Source: Dipteris shenzhenensis
Taxonomy: Eukaryota > Polypodiophyta > Polypodiopsida > Gleicheniales
Length of the DNA stretch: 64,000 bases
Assembly: GCA_047967505.1 (NCBI GenBank)
Contig: CM106539.1
Reading direction: 5' to 3' (one strand)
Shown: piece by piece, positions 35,040-45,004 of the stretch
Layout of the letters: every line of letters starts with the position of its first letter
Position numbering within the stretch: position 1 is the first letter of the stretch
Translations under genes and position numbers: made by a program
The notes under the pieces: model-generated
Seen by the model: the letters and a program-made list of their open reading frames with translations, nothing else
Told to the model about the DNA's origin: nothing
The model's database searches: none

Positions 35040-35700
35040 GACAATACTTGTTGAGCATTGTGCACCGATTGCAACATTCTACAATATTTCTTTACGTGAC
35101 TGTATTTGTTGCAATATTTATTTACGTGACCATATTTCTATGTATGATTGGTGGTCGACTCACCTTCTCATTGTTATCGATTTCCATAGGTGTGGGAATA
35201 GAAGAAGAAGATGGAATTGGGAGCAATGGTGAAAGAGGAGGCATCTTTGCATGAGACTTAGTATGCGTGAATTCAATTACCAATAATGCTTCATTTAGCT
35301 TGACTCCGAACTGTGAAATAGTCAATTGCTTTATTTCTTGTAGCTGCGTTAAAGCGTCCTTCACCGTATCTGTGTTGCCAAAGGTGCCAGTGATTGCTGA
35401 TTACAAATGAGGCCATGAATTCTTTATGTTATCATCCAACTGATGATACCACGCAAGAGCTAATCCTTGAAACGAAGGTTTGATCTCTTCCACCTTTGTG
35501 AATCTGAGCACTTGTGGTATTCCACAAGATTTGAAAAATGGTCTAGCCATAAATAGATATCGTCTTATAGAGCACCCGTGAAGGGCTTTGGATGGACCTT
35601 TGAATTGTGACCTGCAGTGCTGAAATGCCTGGACGATAGATGTGCTATGAGATTAGCAACTCAGAGGTTTGACTGGACCAACTCAGAGAGTAAACTAGCT
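35040..35700 (-). pseudogene. Gypsy gag remnant with duplicated zinc-knuckle half
   Basis: The minus strand includes ALAWYHQLDDNIKNSW (about 35410-35460; family: AxxWYxxLxxxxxxSW), then DALTQLQEIKQLTISQFGVK and a Pro/Ser-rich linker. The knuckle region follows as YGHVNKYC, NK, YSHVKKYC, where a 30-bp tandem duplication (35082-35141) repeats the H-x4-C half. The initiator methionine was not identified with confidence. Confidence 0.7.
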
Positions 35701-35792
35701 AGAATCTCTACTGTAATATATGGAGAGACTCTCTGAGCTTGTTGTTGTTGTAGTTTGGGATGAATCTCCATGGCATCCCCACCAAAAAGATA

Positions 35793-36031
35793 CGTCACAA
35801 CTAGGAACTGCAGATCGACATAGCAAAGAGAGTAAAGAGGCAAAAGAAGATAACGACAACACAAAAGGAGAAATGCAGGGATGGCCAAGACGGCCAATGT
35901 CATTCATTTAAAGGCCTTTGAATGAGCCGCGCTGTTGCCCTTAGGCTTACATCAAGAAAGCATCAGCGCCACTTCAGAATACCAAGACATCTACGTGTAT
36001 CCCTCTTCTGCAACGTGGCGCTGGCCGTCAC
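35793..36031 (-). repeat. 5' LTR of the interrupted gypsy element
   Basis: 239 bp, partner of 27594-27860. A possible primer site TGGTGGGGATGCC lies on the minus strand about 9 bp inside (35770-35783); which tRNA it would match I cannot say. Confidence 0.8.
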
Positions 36032-36036
36032 GATAT

Positions 36037-36535
36037 ACTCGGTCTGGTGACCGAATGAAAATTCGACACGTGTCCGTCGTTGGGAACCTGATCTGTTGAC
36101 TTGCCGGCGGGCAAACCTAGTGCCTGTGTGCCGGTTTCCGGGGAAAAACCTTATTCGGGTACCCTAAACTTGTAAGTTGGTATGTGAAAATACTTATATT
36201 CTTTTCCCCGACTTTGTTGCAACTGAGCCTGAACTTTTCTTTGCCTGCTTCTTTGAAGTGTGCTGTTCTCCGGAGCTGTTGCCCCTCGCGTTCTTGACTC
36301 CTGGTAGGTCCTTCTCTTGCTGCTCTCAGTTTTCAACCTTCTTTGGAAAGCAGGTTATCAGTTTTCAATTCTCTCTTGAAAACAGTGTAATGCTGCCAGA
36401 TTAGCTAAGTTTTCTGATGCGAATGGAAGAAGAGAGGTACGTGAACTGGCCTACCGGGCGAGGGAGGCTGGAGGGAGTTGTAGCTCGTGTGTTTTTACCC
36501 TGCAAAGACATTGTATCACGACTGTTTTGCGTGCG

Positions 36536-36583
<48 letters not shown>

Positions 36584-37832
36584 CGCGAGAGATAACCAAA
36601 ATTTCTGCTCGAGCCATGAACAGACCGATTCTGGAACGGCGACCCAGAGAGAGAGAGAGAGTCTTTATTAGTTCCTTTTCCTTCCACAAAACTCAGGAGC
36701 GGGTCGGACACAAAACTCAGGGGTGGGTCGGAGTACCCCCATGCACCTGTTGGGTGTGTGTTCTGTAGAGCACATTCAGGTAGCTGGAGGCCTGAGGCCC
36801 TTGCCTTTATCGAGTTTGGAAGCTGCTTTGAGGCATGGGAAACCTGTTCCCCAGAGACTGGCTGGGTGTATGTTTTGTTTACTCTCCATTCTGGTTCGCC
36901 TACCTTGCGAAATCGCTATGTGTAGGTAGGAAAGCACAATAAAGGCTGTTGAATTTGAGGTGCTATGCTCACCCAGTGGAGTGTAATTTGAAATAGAACA
37001 TGAGGGTGTTGTTCTTGGCTCCTACTTCACGATTTTGTTGTTGAATGTATGTCATCTTCTTAAGACTATCCTAGTCCAAAAATTTTCCTCTTCTCCATTC
37101 CATCTTTGTTTTTGAACTCTCAAATCTTTTTAAACGTTTATAGGTTCATGTCTCACATTTTAAAAAATTGTATTTTGTGTAGATATAGGAAGACGAAACT
37201 TGAAGATATCATGGGTTATTGTAACGTTATAAGCTCTCTTAGTTAGAGGACTAAGAGAGGATTACAAGATTGAGCTTAGAAGGGATAACCCCATATTGTT
37301 GTGGAATGATTCATTGGATTATCAAAAAGGCATAGTGAAGGGAGGATTACTAGATTGAGGTTAGAAGGAGTCATTCCATATGTGGAATGTAGCAATCCTC
37401 TATGCCCAAATCCATTGGATAACCAAAAAGGAATAGTGGAGGGGTCTAAAGAGAAAAATCTAAAGCTAACCTTTAAGCACCTTGAAACTTGGAAGAGAAG
37501 CCATGAAAGAGAAGTTGTCATTTGACATGCTTAAGCAAAGATCATACTACTATTAAAAGGGCAATTAATCATTTGGCGAGGGGGGCATATATGATATAAA
37601 TTGTCTCTCTTCTTGGTACCTCAAAGGATAACGTGATAGAGGTGTCTCATAAGGTTAGGGTTAGCATGCATACTTATTTTTTCTTCTTAGCAATGCGGTC
37701 ATCTACGTTTGGTTCACCTGATTGAGTATAGATGCATGGTAGACTTTTAGATATGCCGTGTCTTCTACAAGGGATACATATAGGAAAGTTTGAGATACTA
37801 TTAATCAAGGTGTAGTGATATAGTGAAGCCTT
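36037..37832. other. Intergenic DNA with (GA)n tracts and a tandem duplication
   Basis: No recognised gene. Contains (GA)n at 36543-36580 and 36646-36661, and an imperfect duplication at about 37255-37338 and 37339-37440 (both with GGATTAC..AGATTGAG, CATTGGAT and AAAAAGG.ATAGTG). Confidence 0.45.
36543..36580. repeat. (GA)19 microsatellite
   Basis: Uninterrupted AG/GA dinucleotides; a shorter tract follows at 36646-36661. Confidence 0.95.
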
Positions 37833-38142
37833 GACCGGAGTCTGCCCTTCACCTTCGGAGTGCTGATAGAAACTCAGTACGAAGACTTTGTATAAATGGA
37901 TGCTCAAGTATGTGTGGGTGTGGATTTGGATGTGTGAGAGCATATTTTAATACTATGGTCTACACCCACTGTTGGGCGTTGATGACGTCAGTGGGGATGT
38001 CATAGTAGCTAGTCCCTGCTATGCATGATGGAGTTTATGGTTTTCAACCTTGTGAGTGACTATCATGAGATTGAAACTGCACTATGTTGTGTTTTTAGAG
38101 GATGAGTTTGGGAATGTTCCTAGATTCATCTAGGTATATAAT
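37833..38142 (+). repeat. R1 dispersed repeat, copy 1 (partial)
   Basis: Shares CGGAGTGCTGA, AGTACGAAGACTTTGTATAA, GATGACGTCAGTGGGGATGT, ATGGAGTTTATGGTTTTCAA and the right end GATTCATCTAGGTATATA with 50505-50947. The left 136 bp of the longer copy is missing here. It keeps the unoccupied AAATGGAT site (37894-37901) that a MITE fills in copy 3. Confidence 0.9.
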
Positions 38143-38429
38143 GAAGCCTTGAATTTCTAAATCATTCACTTAGATAGGCCAATAATTTTTATGTGGGCTA
38201 GGTCACACCTTATAGAGGCTATCTAAAAAAATATTGGTAGTCTGGGTACCACCACAAGTCAATTATTTCTTCAACAACCCCTTGTATTCCTAGTTATTCT
38301 ACTATAAGTGGCAGTAATTTAGGGCATACCAAGACCTACAAGGTTGAGGACGTAAATGTTTATTGGGACCTCTTGTAAAGGATGAGTTGATGTATATAAA
38401 AGAGAAAGTAGATCTATCTTAGGCTCCTC
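38143..38429. other. Short non-coding spacer
   Basis: Nothing recognisable between the R1 copy and the gypsy fragment. Confidence 0.4.
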
Positions 38430-39478
38430 TTATTGAGGAGATAAAAAAGAAGAATCATTGTTATCTTTGTGGAGAAAAGTGGACAAGGCAAAGTTTGGGG
38501 CAAAGTTTAGCATGATACTAGAGATTGAGGTTTGGATCAACAAAAAGAGAACGATGAAGCACCTCAAGGCTCCAAAAAGGTGACTTCTTTTCCATTTTAC
38601 CTAGGTGGTTTGGCTTGGGGGCACTCAATGTCAAATTGTTAACTTCCATTCAAAGAGCCAAAGAGCTTGCCAACAATGGAATCTAGAATTATTGATGATT
38701 ATTTTTGCGATGACAGAGATTCAGAGGGGAATTCTTGTGTAGAGGATAATGAATGATTCTAGGACACTCAATCAGCTCTACACGGTTTCTCTCCATAGGC
38801 TTTAATGGGCTGTAAAGATGCACAAACTCCTAGGTTGGAAGGCTGTATCAACTGCAAACCTGTGTGTGAGCACCCACAATTTCATCAATTCTAGGCCTAT
38901 TCAAGCAGTAAGGTTACATCCAACGACATTGGAGCATGGGCTTAGAGATGAGGTGGCTAATGGTGACCATTCCATCAATAATCAATGTTGTCAGGCCACT
39001 TAAAGATAACTTTAAAACGATTATACTTTTCTTATTAGATTTGTTTGTCCTTGATATGGGACCCATTGAGATTGTGTTGGGCTATGAATGGTTGAAGTCT
39101 TTGGGTGGGTTTTCAATGGATGTTGACAACATGAATATGAAGTTTTTGCATTTTGGCAAGCAAATAACATTGATAGGAGTTCAATCCCCTAAGTTGACAG
39201 TCATTTCATAAAGAAGAGTAGCCAGAGACCTAAAGGGTGCTTGTGGGATTCATGCTAGTTATTTGGCCAAAATAGAAGATGGCAATGGACTGGTAGTGGA
39301 GGCCAAAGACATGTTACTACAGTTATATGCTGATATTTTTGGTCACCTTCCTCAACACGTACCTCCCAAGAGGGATATAGACCAGCCGATTTTTATTGAA
39401 CTGGGGTCAAAACCAGTTAACAAGGCACCCTACATGCTCTCAAAGACTAAAAGAGATAGAGGTGGCAAAGCAAATTAA
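38430..39478 (+). pseudogene. Ty3-gypsy fragment: gag knuckle, protease and RT start
   Basis: In order on the + strand: HCYLCGEKWTRQS (about 38456-38495; family zinc knuckle CFxCGEKWxxGHxC, incomplete here), a degraded spacer, the post-catalytic protease segment LDMGPIEIVLGYEWLKSLGG (about 39050-39110; family: LPLGxxDVVLGxxWLxxLGP), and LLQLYADIFGHLPQHVPPKR then DIDQPIFIELGSKPVNKAPY (39320-39440; family: the stretch just before RT, LPPxRxxDHxIxLxPGxxPxNxxPYR). The fragment stops within the first RT residues, 17 bp before a (GA)n tract. No LTRs were found. Confidence 0.78.
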
Positions 39479-39490
39479 GGGCATTTGGAC

Positions 39491-39494
<4 letters not shown>

Positions 39495-39555
<61 letters not shown>
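39495..39555. repeat. (GA)30 microsatellite
   Basis: 61 bp of pure GA dinucleotides directly after the truncated gypsy fragment. Confidence 0.97.
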
Positions 39556-39557
<2 letters not shown>

Positions 39558-40069
39558 CTTAAGAAGACCAAAAAGGTTCTATGAGACTAAATGAACACTC
39601 ATGACAAATGCAAAATCTGTAATCCATGGTCATGCCCATAAGGGCATCGGTACTCAAACTCTTGGAGTGTAAGTGTGCAAGAGTGTCCACGCGAGGAGGG
39701 CGTCGGTGTGAGGTTGCGATGGTAGCATAAATCCTGTGATAGGGCGTTGGTGGCTGTGAGTATGTACAACCACCTGTTGATGTCTCCTGGTTGTGGCCGT
39801 GGGGCGAACAAGTGCTACGGTCACACCTCTGGGTCGTGCATCTGGTCTAGTGAGCATGGAGCATGGAAGCAAGGTCCCGTAGCGTGATATGTGACTCAGT
39901 GCGTTGCTGACTCTGGCTCAGGTCCCCATGATTGCCGTCTCCATGAGTTCTGCTGGTCAGTGCTGTCTGGCTGGAAAAACTAAGTGATCATGCTTTGAGA
40001 GGAGTCTAGATGTGTGTAATGATCTCCTATACATGCCCTGATCAATTGCTCCTTGTGTCGTACGGCCTC

Positions 40070-40330
40070 ATGAATGAAGGTGGCCAAGTATCTCTGGTCT
40101 GGGTGGGAAAGGAGTCGAAGCCATCTTTAAAAAGGTAGTGGTACCGACCTCCAATCTCGTAGTACACCGGGCACCTGAAAGCGAAATGCTTCTCTGACTC
40201 GATCTCCTGAGAATTGCACAGGGTACAGGTGCAGCCTCCTCTGGGTATTCCCTCCGCTTGACCACTCTTCTATACGAAGGCGGTGTGATGAGACCCGGGA
40301 CTGCCCAATCGAGTGGGGGAGGTGGATCCG
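40070..40330 (-). pseudogene. LINE-like C-terminal zinc motif
   Basis: The minus strand reads CTLCNSQEIESEKHFAFRC then PVYYEIGGRYHYLF, a C-x2-C-x9-H-x4-C motif followed by an aromatic helix, as found after reverse transcriptase in several LINE groups (C.LC....E.E.HFLF.CP.Y...R). A stop lies upstream in the same frame. Confidence 0.55.
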
Positions 40331-40527
40331 TGTGCATCCCAGTGGGTCGATGAAGCCCTCTTCTGAAACCCGTAAGCAATGGTCTTTGTAGAAGTTGAGC
40401 TTCACAAGTAGCTGATGGGGTCATGAATGTGTAACTGTAGGAGATCCTCTCGAATGACTTTGTTCACCTCGTGATATGTGAGCGGGATAGAGGGGCCTCA
40501 ACTCTATACTGGAAGGGGGCAGCCTGT

Positions 40528-40923
40528 CTATGTTGAGCCCAAGGCTCTCAAACCATCTGCACGTAAGTGTGTACCAGCACCTCTTGTCACCCTCTGCTGC
40601 CAATTCAGGCTGAGAGGAGGTCCTCCTAACCCAACCACTGATGATGATGAGGATTCTGTAAACTCTGGTGCTGCCCCAGATACTGTCAGTATTGGTGCAG
40701 TCACTGCCAGAGATGGTGCAGCAGGTGATGAAGGCGACTCTGAGCTAGAAACTGTCTGGGGAGGGTGTTTGTTGGCTGCCTTTTGAGTGGCAGTGCTGTC
40801 TGCCTGTAGGCCGCTACTACGGTTACTACACTTGTTCACATCGTCCATGGTGAGCTTTTTCTGTGGTTTCTCTTCCTTCTTGGGTATCCCTTTATTCCTA
40901 TCGCCTTTTTCCCCTTTGGCCAT
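40528..40923 (-). other. Unrecognised 131-codon Lys/Ser/Thr-rich frame
   Basis: Starts MAKGEKGDRNKGIPKKEEKP and continues with a Ser/Ala/Pro-rich half. The basic start followed by low complexity is seen in some LINE ORF1 proteins and in many disordered host proteins; no domain is recognised. Confidence 0.25.
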
Positions 40924-41460
40924 CGCCCTTCTTTATTTTCTGCTTTTCAAATAACACTGAATGTCTTGCAGGAATTATTTACTGAAATGGGGGAGAGGGC
41001 ACATAGCCCCCATTATCTGTGGACTGACGATGGCTCCCCCCAGGAGGGGTTGAGCTGGCAGCTTCTCGGCAGTTCCTTGGGGTTTCTTGGCACCAGTGAG
41101 GTGTCTTGGGGAGTCACGGAAGGCTGGAGGATCCTCGAAGGGGGGGTCTGTGACAGATCCGAGGACAATGGAGGCCTTGTGTGGGCTGCTGAGGGTAAGT
41201 CAAGGTGGTTTGCAGGTCGAGGTGATGGAGAAGAGCCTGTGGGGCTGAGCGCTAGAGTTGGGAGTCAGAGAGGCCCTGGTAATGCTGCTAAGGGGTGGAG
41301 AAGGGCCCGGGGGTCCTGGTTGCTGGTTGTGATGGTGCAGGGGGGTTGCTTGCAGGTCGCGATAGTGAGAGGGATCTCCCAGGTGTGGTTGGAGGTGATG
41401 AGGGCTAGGGTTTTCTGGTGGTGCCGCGTTGCAGAGGGTCGAGGGGTTGGAGGAGCCCGT

Positions 41461-41555
41461 GTGCTGTTGGAGGCTCCGTCAGCAGGTAGGTGGAGGCTGG
41501 AGCAGCCTGTGTGCTGCTGGAGGCGCCGTGAGCAGGTAGGTGAGGCTGTAGAGGA
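41461..41555. repeat. 50-bp GC-rich tandem duplication
   Basis: GTGCTG(T/C)TGGAGGC(T/G)CCGT followed by AGCAGGTAGG begins at 41461 and 41511; the right end of the second copy has drifted. Confidence 0.75.
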
Positions 41556-41690
41556 GGCTGGTGCAGCCCCTCGCTGTAGAGGGGGCCTGCGGTGTTCTGT
41601 ATGCAGTGGCGGGGGGGTAGAGCACCCCCGTGAGGCCAAAAAGCGTCGCACAGCAAAGCTTGGCCTGAGGAAGGGGGCCATGACGTGATG

Positions 41691-42758
41691 GGGGGGGAGA
41701 GAGAGAGAGAGAGAGCCCTAAAAGGATATATGGGATTAATAAGTAGCCTTTACATCAAACCCCACTCCTAGCCAAGTTAGGTGTTTTAAAGATGATTTAT
41801 TTGTCCTGACTTTCAAGACTTTATGTACAAAGACGCTTGTGCTTTTGGAGAATCTATCCTCGTGATGACTCTTGTAAACTGAACTGCACTTCAAGAGGGG
41901 ATTCTTGTGCTTTCTTAGATCTTAGACTTTATCAATGTACCGTAGGATTAGAGGTTGATATATATGATAAACGTGAACAACCTGAATATAGTGGTTTACA
42001 CATTATGAAAATGCCTCACATTTTTTGTTTTTGTTTTGAGAGCCGGCTTTGCTGTGTGAGGCACTTACACCCACCAAGCATCTCATGGAGAACTCTTTCC
42101 CCCCACCTTATTTATTAGGTGCCACCTCAAGTGTGGACTCTCCAGGAGAGTCTTCAACGGAAACTTAGAGAGCAGAGAAGATACCAGGACCCTGACGGGA
42201 CCCAGGCATGTGGGACTTGCCTTCGACCCCCAGGCCTCCAGCTCACCATGCTAAAACTCCATAAACTGGCGGGTGCTTGATCTAGAGCTGCCATATCCAT
42301 ATTGAGCTGCCACATTGACTCAAACATTTCTGATTTGGCAAAATATGGATTCATTTCTCCCGATTTAATAGATTTTCCCACCGTTGTACAACTAAGGAGT
42401 CTTTTATCACTCAATGTAGTAATTTGATCACTTTACTAATACACAAGAGGTATAATCCAAGAAAAATAATGAAAAAAGTATGCACAATCTTAGATATGCA
42501 GTTTTTATCTATGGTGTATCGGCCTTAGGCATGTTTAGAATGATTGAACATAAGCTGAAAACAAAAAGCGGGGAGCTGAACAGCTGGTTTTTCTTTTAGT
42601 TTCAAAAGAGAGTTTAATTGAGTATGCATGTGCTTTCCAAGTTAGGAATGTAATTTTGCATCTTTGTAGGAAGCGGTACATAAGTGTAAGAGGTTCATTT
42701 AGTTTTTTATGTTTTAAATAATTCATTCATTTGTAAATTTTTTCTTTCATTCCTACAT

Positions 42759-42799
<41 letters not shown>

Positions 42800-43221
42800 G
42801 GAGGGAGGGAGGGAGGGTGGGATTTTATTTCTGTTTTTTGGTCGATTTTGTTTCTTGATTTGTTTGCTTATTTTTGCTTAATCGCCTTCTTCATTTTTTC
42901 TTTATTTCTTGTTATCTTTCTCTTTTGTTTATTTGACGTATTTTGGTAAGCACTGGGTTTGCTCAAGAGAGTCCGTGGGCCTTTAGAAACCCAGTATAGC
43001 TGCGTATGCTTGGGCACTGATGACGATAGAAGTCTTGCATTGCTTGCTAAGCATGTCTTCCTTTTTTTTTTTTCCTACCTCATTTTTCGTCTCTTTTATT
43101 TTCTTTGTAGAATTTTGGACTTTAGAACAAAAAAAATCTAAATTTGTACGATTGGATATGTTCTAGTCTTACAAAGCTATATGTATTGTATAAAAACATA
43201 ATTATTCATAATGCTAACACA
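41691..43221. other. Intergenic DNA left of the copia insertion
   Basis: Short (GA)n at 41698-41714 and a longer one at 42759-42817. No recognised gene; small frames on both strands lack motifs. Confidence 0.45.
42759..42817. repeat. (GA)n(GGGA)n microsatellite
   Basis: GA dinucleotides passing into GGGA tetranucleotides. Confidence 0.95.
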
Positions 43222-43226
43222 ACATG

Positions 43227-43429
43227 TGTTGGGGTAAAGGCACATTGCCACCCCTTTATTAAAGATATGACACCTATGACTGTCTTAAGACAGTCATAGG
43301 GTGAAAAACCTAATCCTAATAAAACTTAAGAGTTTGTGGTGTGGCTCATCACTACACACCCACATCTTTTGAGTCTTCTCTCTCTCTCACTCTCCCCGGT
43401 TGTACTTCTCCCTCTTTCTTTCCCTCTCA
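43227..43429 (+). repeat. 5' LTR of the copia element
   Basis: TGTTGGGG to CCCTCTCA, 203 bp, base-for-base the same as 49215-49417 by eye. Ends follow the TG..CA rule. Contains a perfect 28-bp palindrome (43273-43300) and a CT-rich right half. Confidence 0.96.
43273..43300. promoter_or_regulatory. Perfect 28-bp palindrome in the LTR
   Basis: CCTATGACTGTCTT followed directly by its exact reverse complement. Present again at 49261-49288. In RNA it could form a 14-bp stem without a loop or, between two genomes, a kissing contact; as DNA it could bind a dimeric factor. Function is not known from sequence. Confidence 0.85.
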
Positions 43430-43431
43430 AC

Positions 43432-43444
43432 TGGTATCAGAGCC
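43432..43444 (+). promoter_or_regulatory. Primer-binding site, initiator-Met tRNA type
   Basis: TGGTATCAGAGCC two bases (AC) after the 5' LTR. The same AC spacer precedes the primer site of the chromovirus at 56191-56203. Confidence 0.92.
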
Positions 43445-45004
43445 TATCCCTCCCTCTCCACTCTGGGTCTACCCCCTCCCTCCACCTTCTTCCCTCGGGC
43501 CTAGTGCCCTAGTGACCAGCAGGGCGGCAGCGCGGGCAGCAGCAGGGCGGCAGTGCAGGCAGCAGCGCGTGGGCGTAGGCAACGCGTGCAGGCATCGAGC
43601 TGATTCGCGCGCCGTACAGTCGTGTACGGACGTCCGTACGACCGTACGGACACCGTACCGTACGGACCGCCGTACGGACTGCGACAGGGAGGTGCATTTC
43701 GATTTGGAGCTGCGTCAAGGAGCTTCGTCAGAGAAGTGCATTTCAAAAATTTTTTTTTTTCTTTGGATCTGTACCCTGCACAAGTACAGTAGGTACAGTG
43801 GTACTCTGCACAAGTACACAGGTACAGAAAGTACAGCAGGTACAACAGTTTTTTTTTGGGAGAAGAAGGAAAAGGAGAGAGAGCACTCTGCTCTTCATTC
43901 CCGGATCATTTTCAGTTCTCAAAACTGTGTGTTGAAGGTACAGCAAGTACCTTCGAGTCCCTCGTGCTTGAGGTGACTAGTACCACAATGTGTGGTTGAT
44001 TGCACAGTTATCTTATTTCGGGAAGGTAATGCCTTGATTTTGCAGAGGACTTTTATGCTTTTGCTGAGTGCAAATCTCAGCTTTTGGGTGACATTTTCAA
44101 AGGGCTTTTGCCTGGAAGCTTATGTAGTGTATGCCTTGAGGCAGTGTGGAGCCAGGGAGCCCACATTGGTCTTGTTTCCGCAGTGTATTCAGTGACATTT
44201 CTGCAGGTCACATTTTGTGTACGACACCTTGGAAAATCTCAGTTGAGCCACGCTTGGCCAGGGCGCATCGAGTTTACTCGGTCCCTAACTGTCCATCGTT
44301 GACAGTGCTCAAAAGATTTTCTCTTCAGTGTTTGTACGTTGGGATCTGTGTTGTTATTGTGTACACAGGGCTGTTTATGCATTGCATTGTCAGGTGAAAG
44401 TGCCAGGAGAGCGCTGCATTTTGTATGCTACCTCAGTGTTGAGGTGTTTTTCACTTGGTACAGGTGTCAAATCAAGGGGCTTTTGCCCAGATTTTGCTTT
44501 AGAGCACTTGGGTTACTGTTTGAGACCTTCAGATGCCTTTTATCCCCTTGGCAGAAGGGTGATTGCTTGGGATTTGTCCCATTTTCTGTTGCAGGTTTGT
44601 GACAGGCTGAAGAGTCTGGAGCTTCTTTTTCAGTGAACAAAACAGTGTATGACAAGTGGTTTATGCATATAAAATCAGTGCAATACCTCATCTGAGGTGG
44701 GAGAAGTGATCAGGACAGCAGTGTTTTGTGCTTCGTCAGCTGATGATGCACTGTTAAAGCACTTGTGGAACAGCTGCAGCATTCTGAAATTACTGTTTTA
44801 TGCGTATTTGAGCACGGTACAGTGTGTCAGAAGGTACAGTAACTGGAGGGAAATTTTCTGTTTTGCTGCAGATTCTTTTGACAGTAAAATCAGCACTATT
44901 GTGAGTGCTCCTGGCTCTTGATAGAGCAGGTTTTTTCTGAGAATTCAGAACTTTATTCAGTCATTTTTTGACTTACAGGGAGTCAGGAACTTTCCTTATC
45001 TGAT
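43445..45004 (+). other. 1.56-kb copia leader with GTAC-rich clusters
   Basis: No gag, envelope or other recognised coding sequence. Seven GTAC words fall in 43612-43680, mostly as CCGTACGG-like palindromes, and eight in 43770-43845 in AGTACA/GGTACA context, with further ones to 43983. The first cluster is far richer in CpG than the rest of the element. The 211-codon frame at 43341-43976 begins within the LTR and is compositional. Typical plant copia leaders are far shorter. Confidence 0.7.

Larger units (their letters stand above)
27594..36031 (-). mobile_element. Ty3-gypsy retrotransposon, inactive and interrupted
   Basis: Related LTRs at both ends (27594-27860 and 35793-36031), a likely 5-bp target duplication GATAT at 27589-27593 and 36032-36036, and a minus-strand polypurine run GGGGGGAAAGAC just before the 3' LTR. 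From right to left the minus strand holds gag with a zinc knuckle, a DLGSS-type protease, reverse transcriptase with intact YLDD, RNase H and, after a break, the end of integrase. The stretch 28345-33420 does not belong to it and the first part of integrase is absent, so an insertion was accompanied by deletion. LTR divergence and stops indicate age. Confidence 0.8.
39590..41690 (-). mobile_element. GC-rich segment, possibly a rearranged LINE
   Basis: Base composition is much richer in G+C than the surroundings from about 39650 to 41690. The minus strand holds a LINE-type zinc motif (40070-40330), a Lys/Ser-rich frame of 131 codons (40923-40528) and a Pro/Ser-rich frame near the right edge, then a (GA)n tract at 41698. 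Order and orientation would fit a LINE with a GC-rich 5' end and deleted reverse transcriptase, but no RT motif remains and no poly-A tail was seen. A captured host-gene fragment is the alternative. Confidence 0.35.

Noticed and set aside
36451-36711. Frames reading through (GA)n tracts (poly Arg-Glu or Ser-Leu)
   Set aside because: Dinucleotide repeats stay open in all frames; these are not genes.
40966-41688. 240-codon + strand Gly/Trp/Arg-rich frame
   Set aside because: GC-rich composition keeps several frames open here; no motif, and the minus strand has the only recognisable pattern nearby.
43341-43976. 211-codon frame overlapping the copia LTR and leader as an extra gene
   Set aside because: It begins inside the LTR, crosses the primer-binding site and has only compositional Ser/Pro and Arg/Thr runs.
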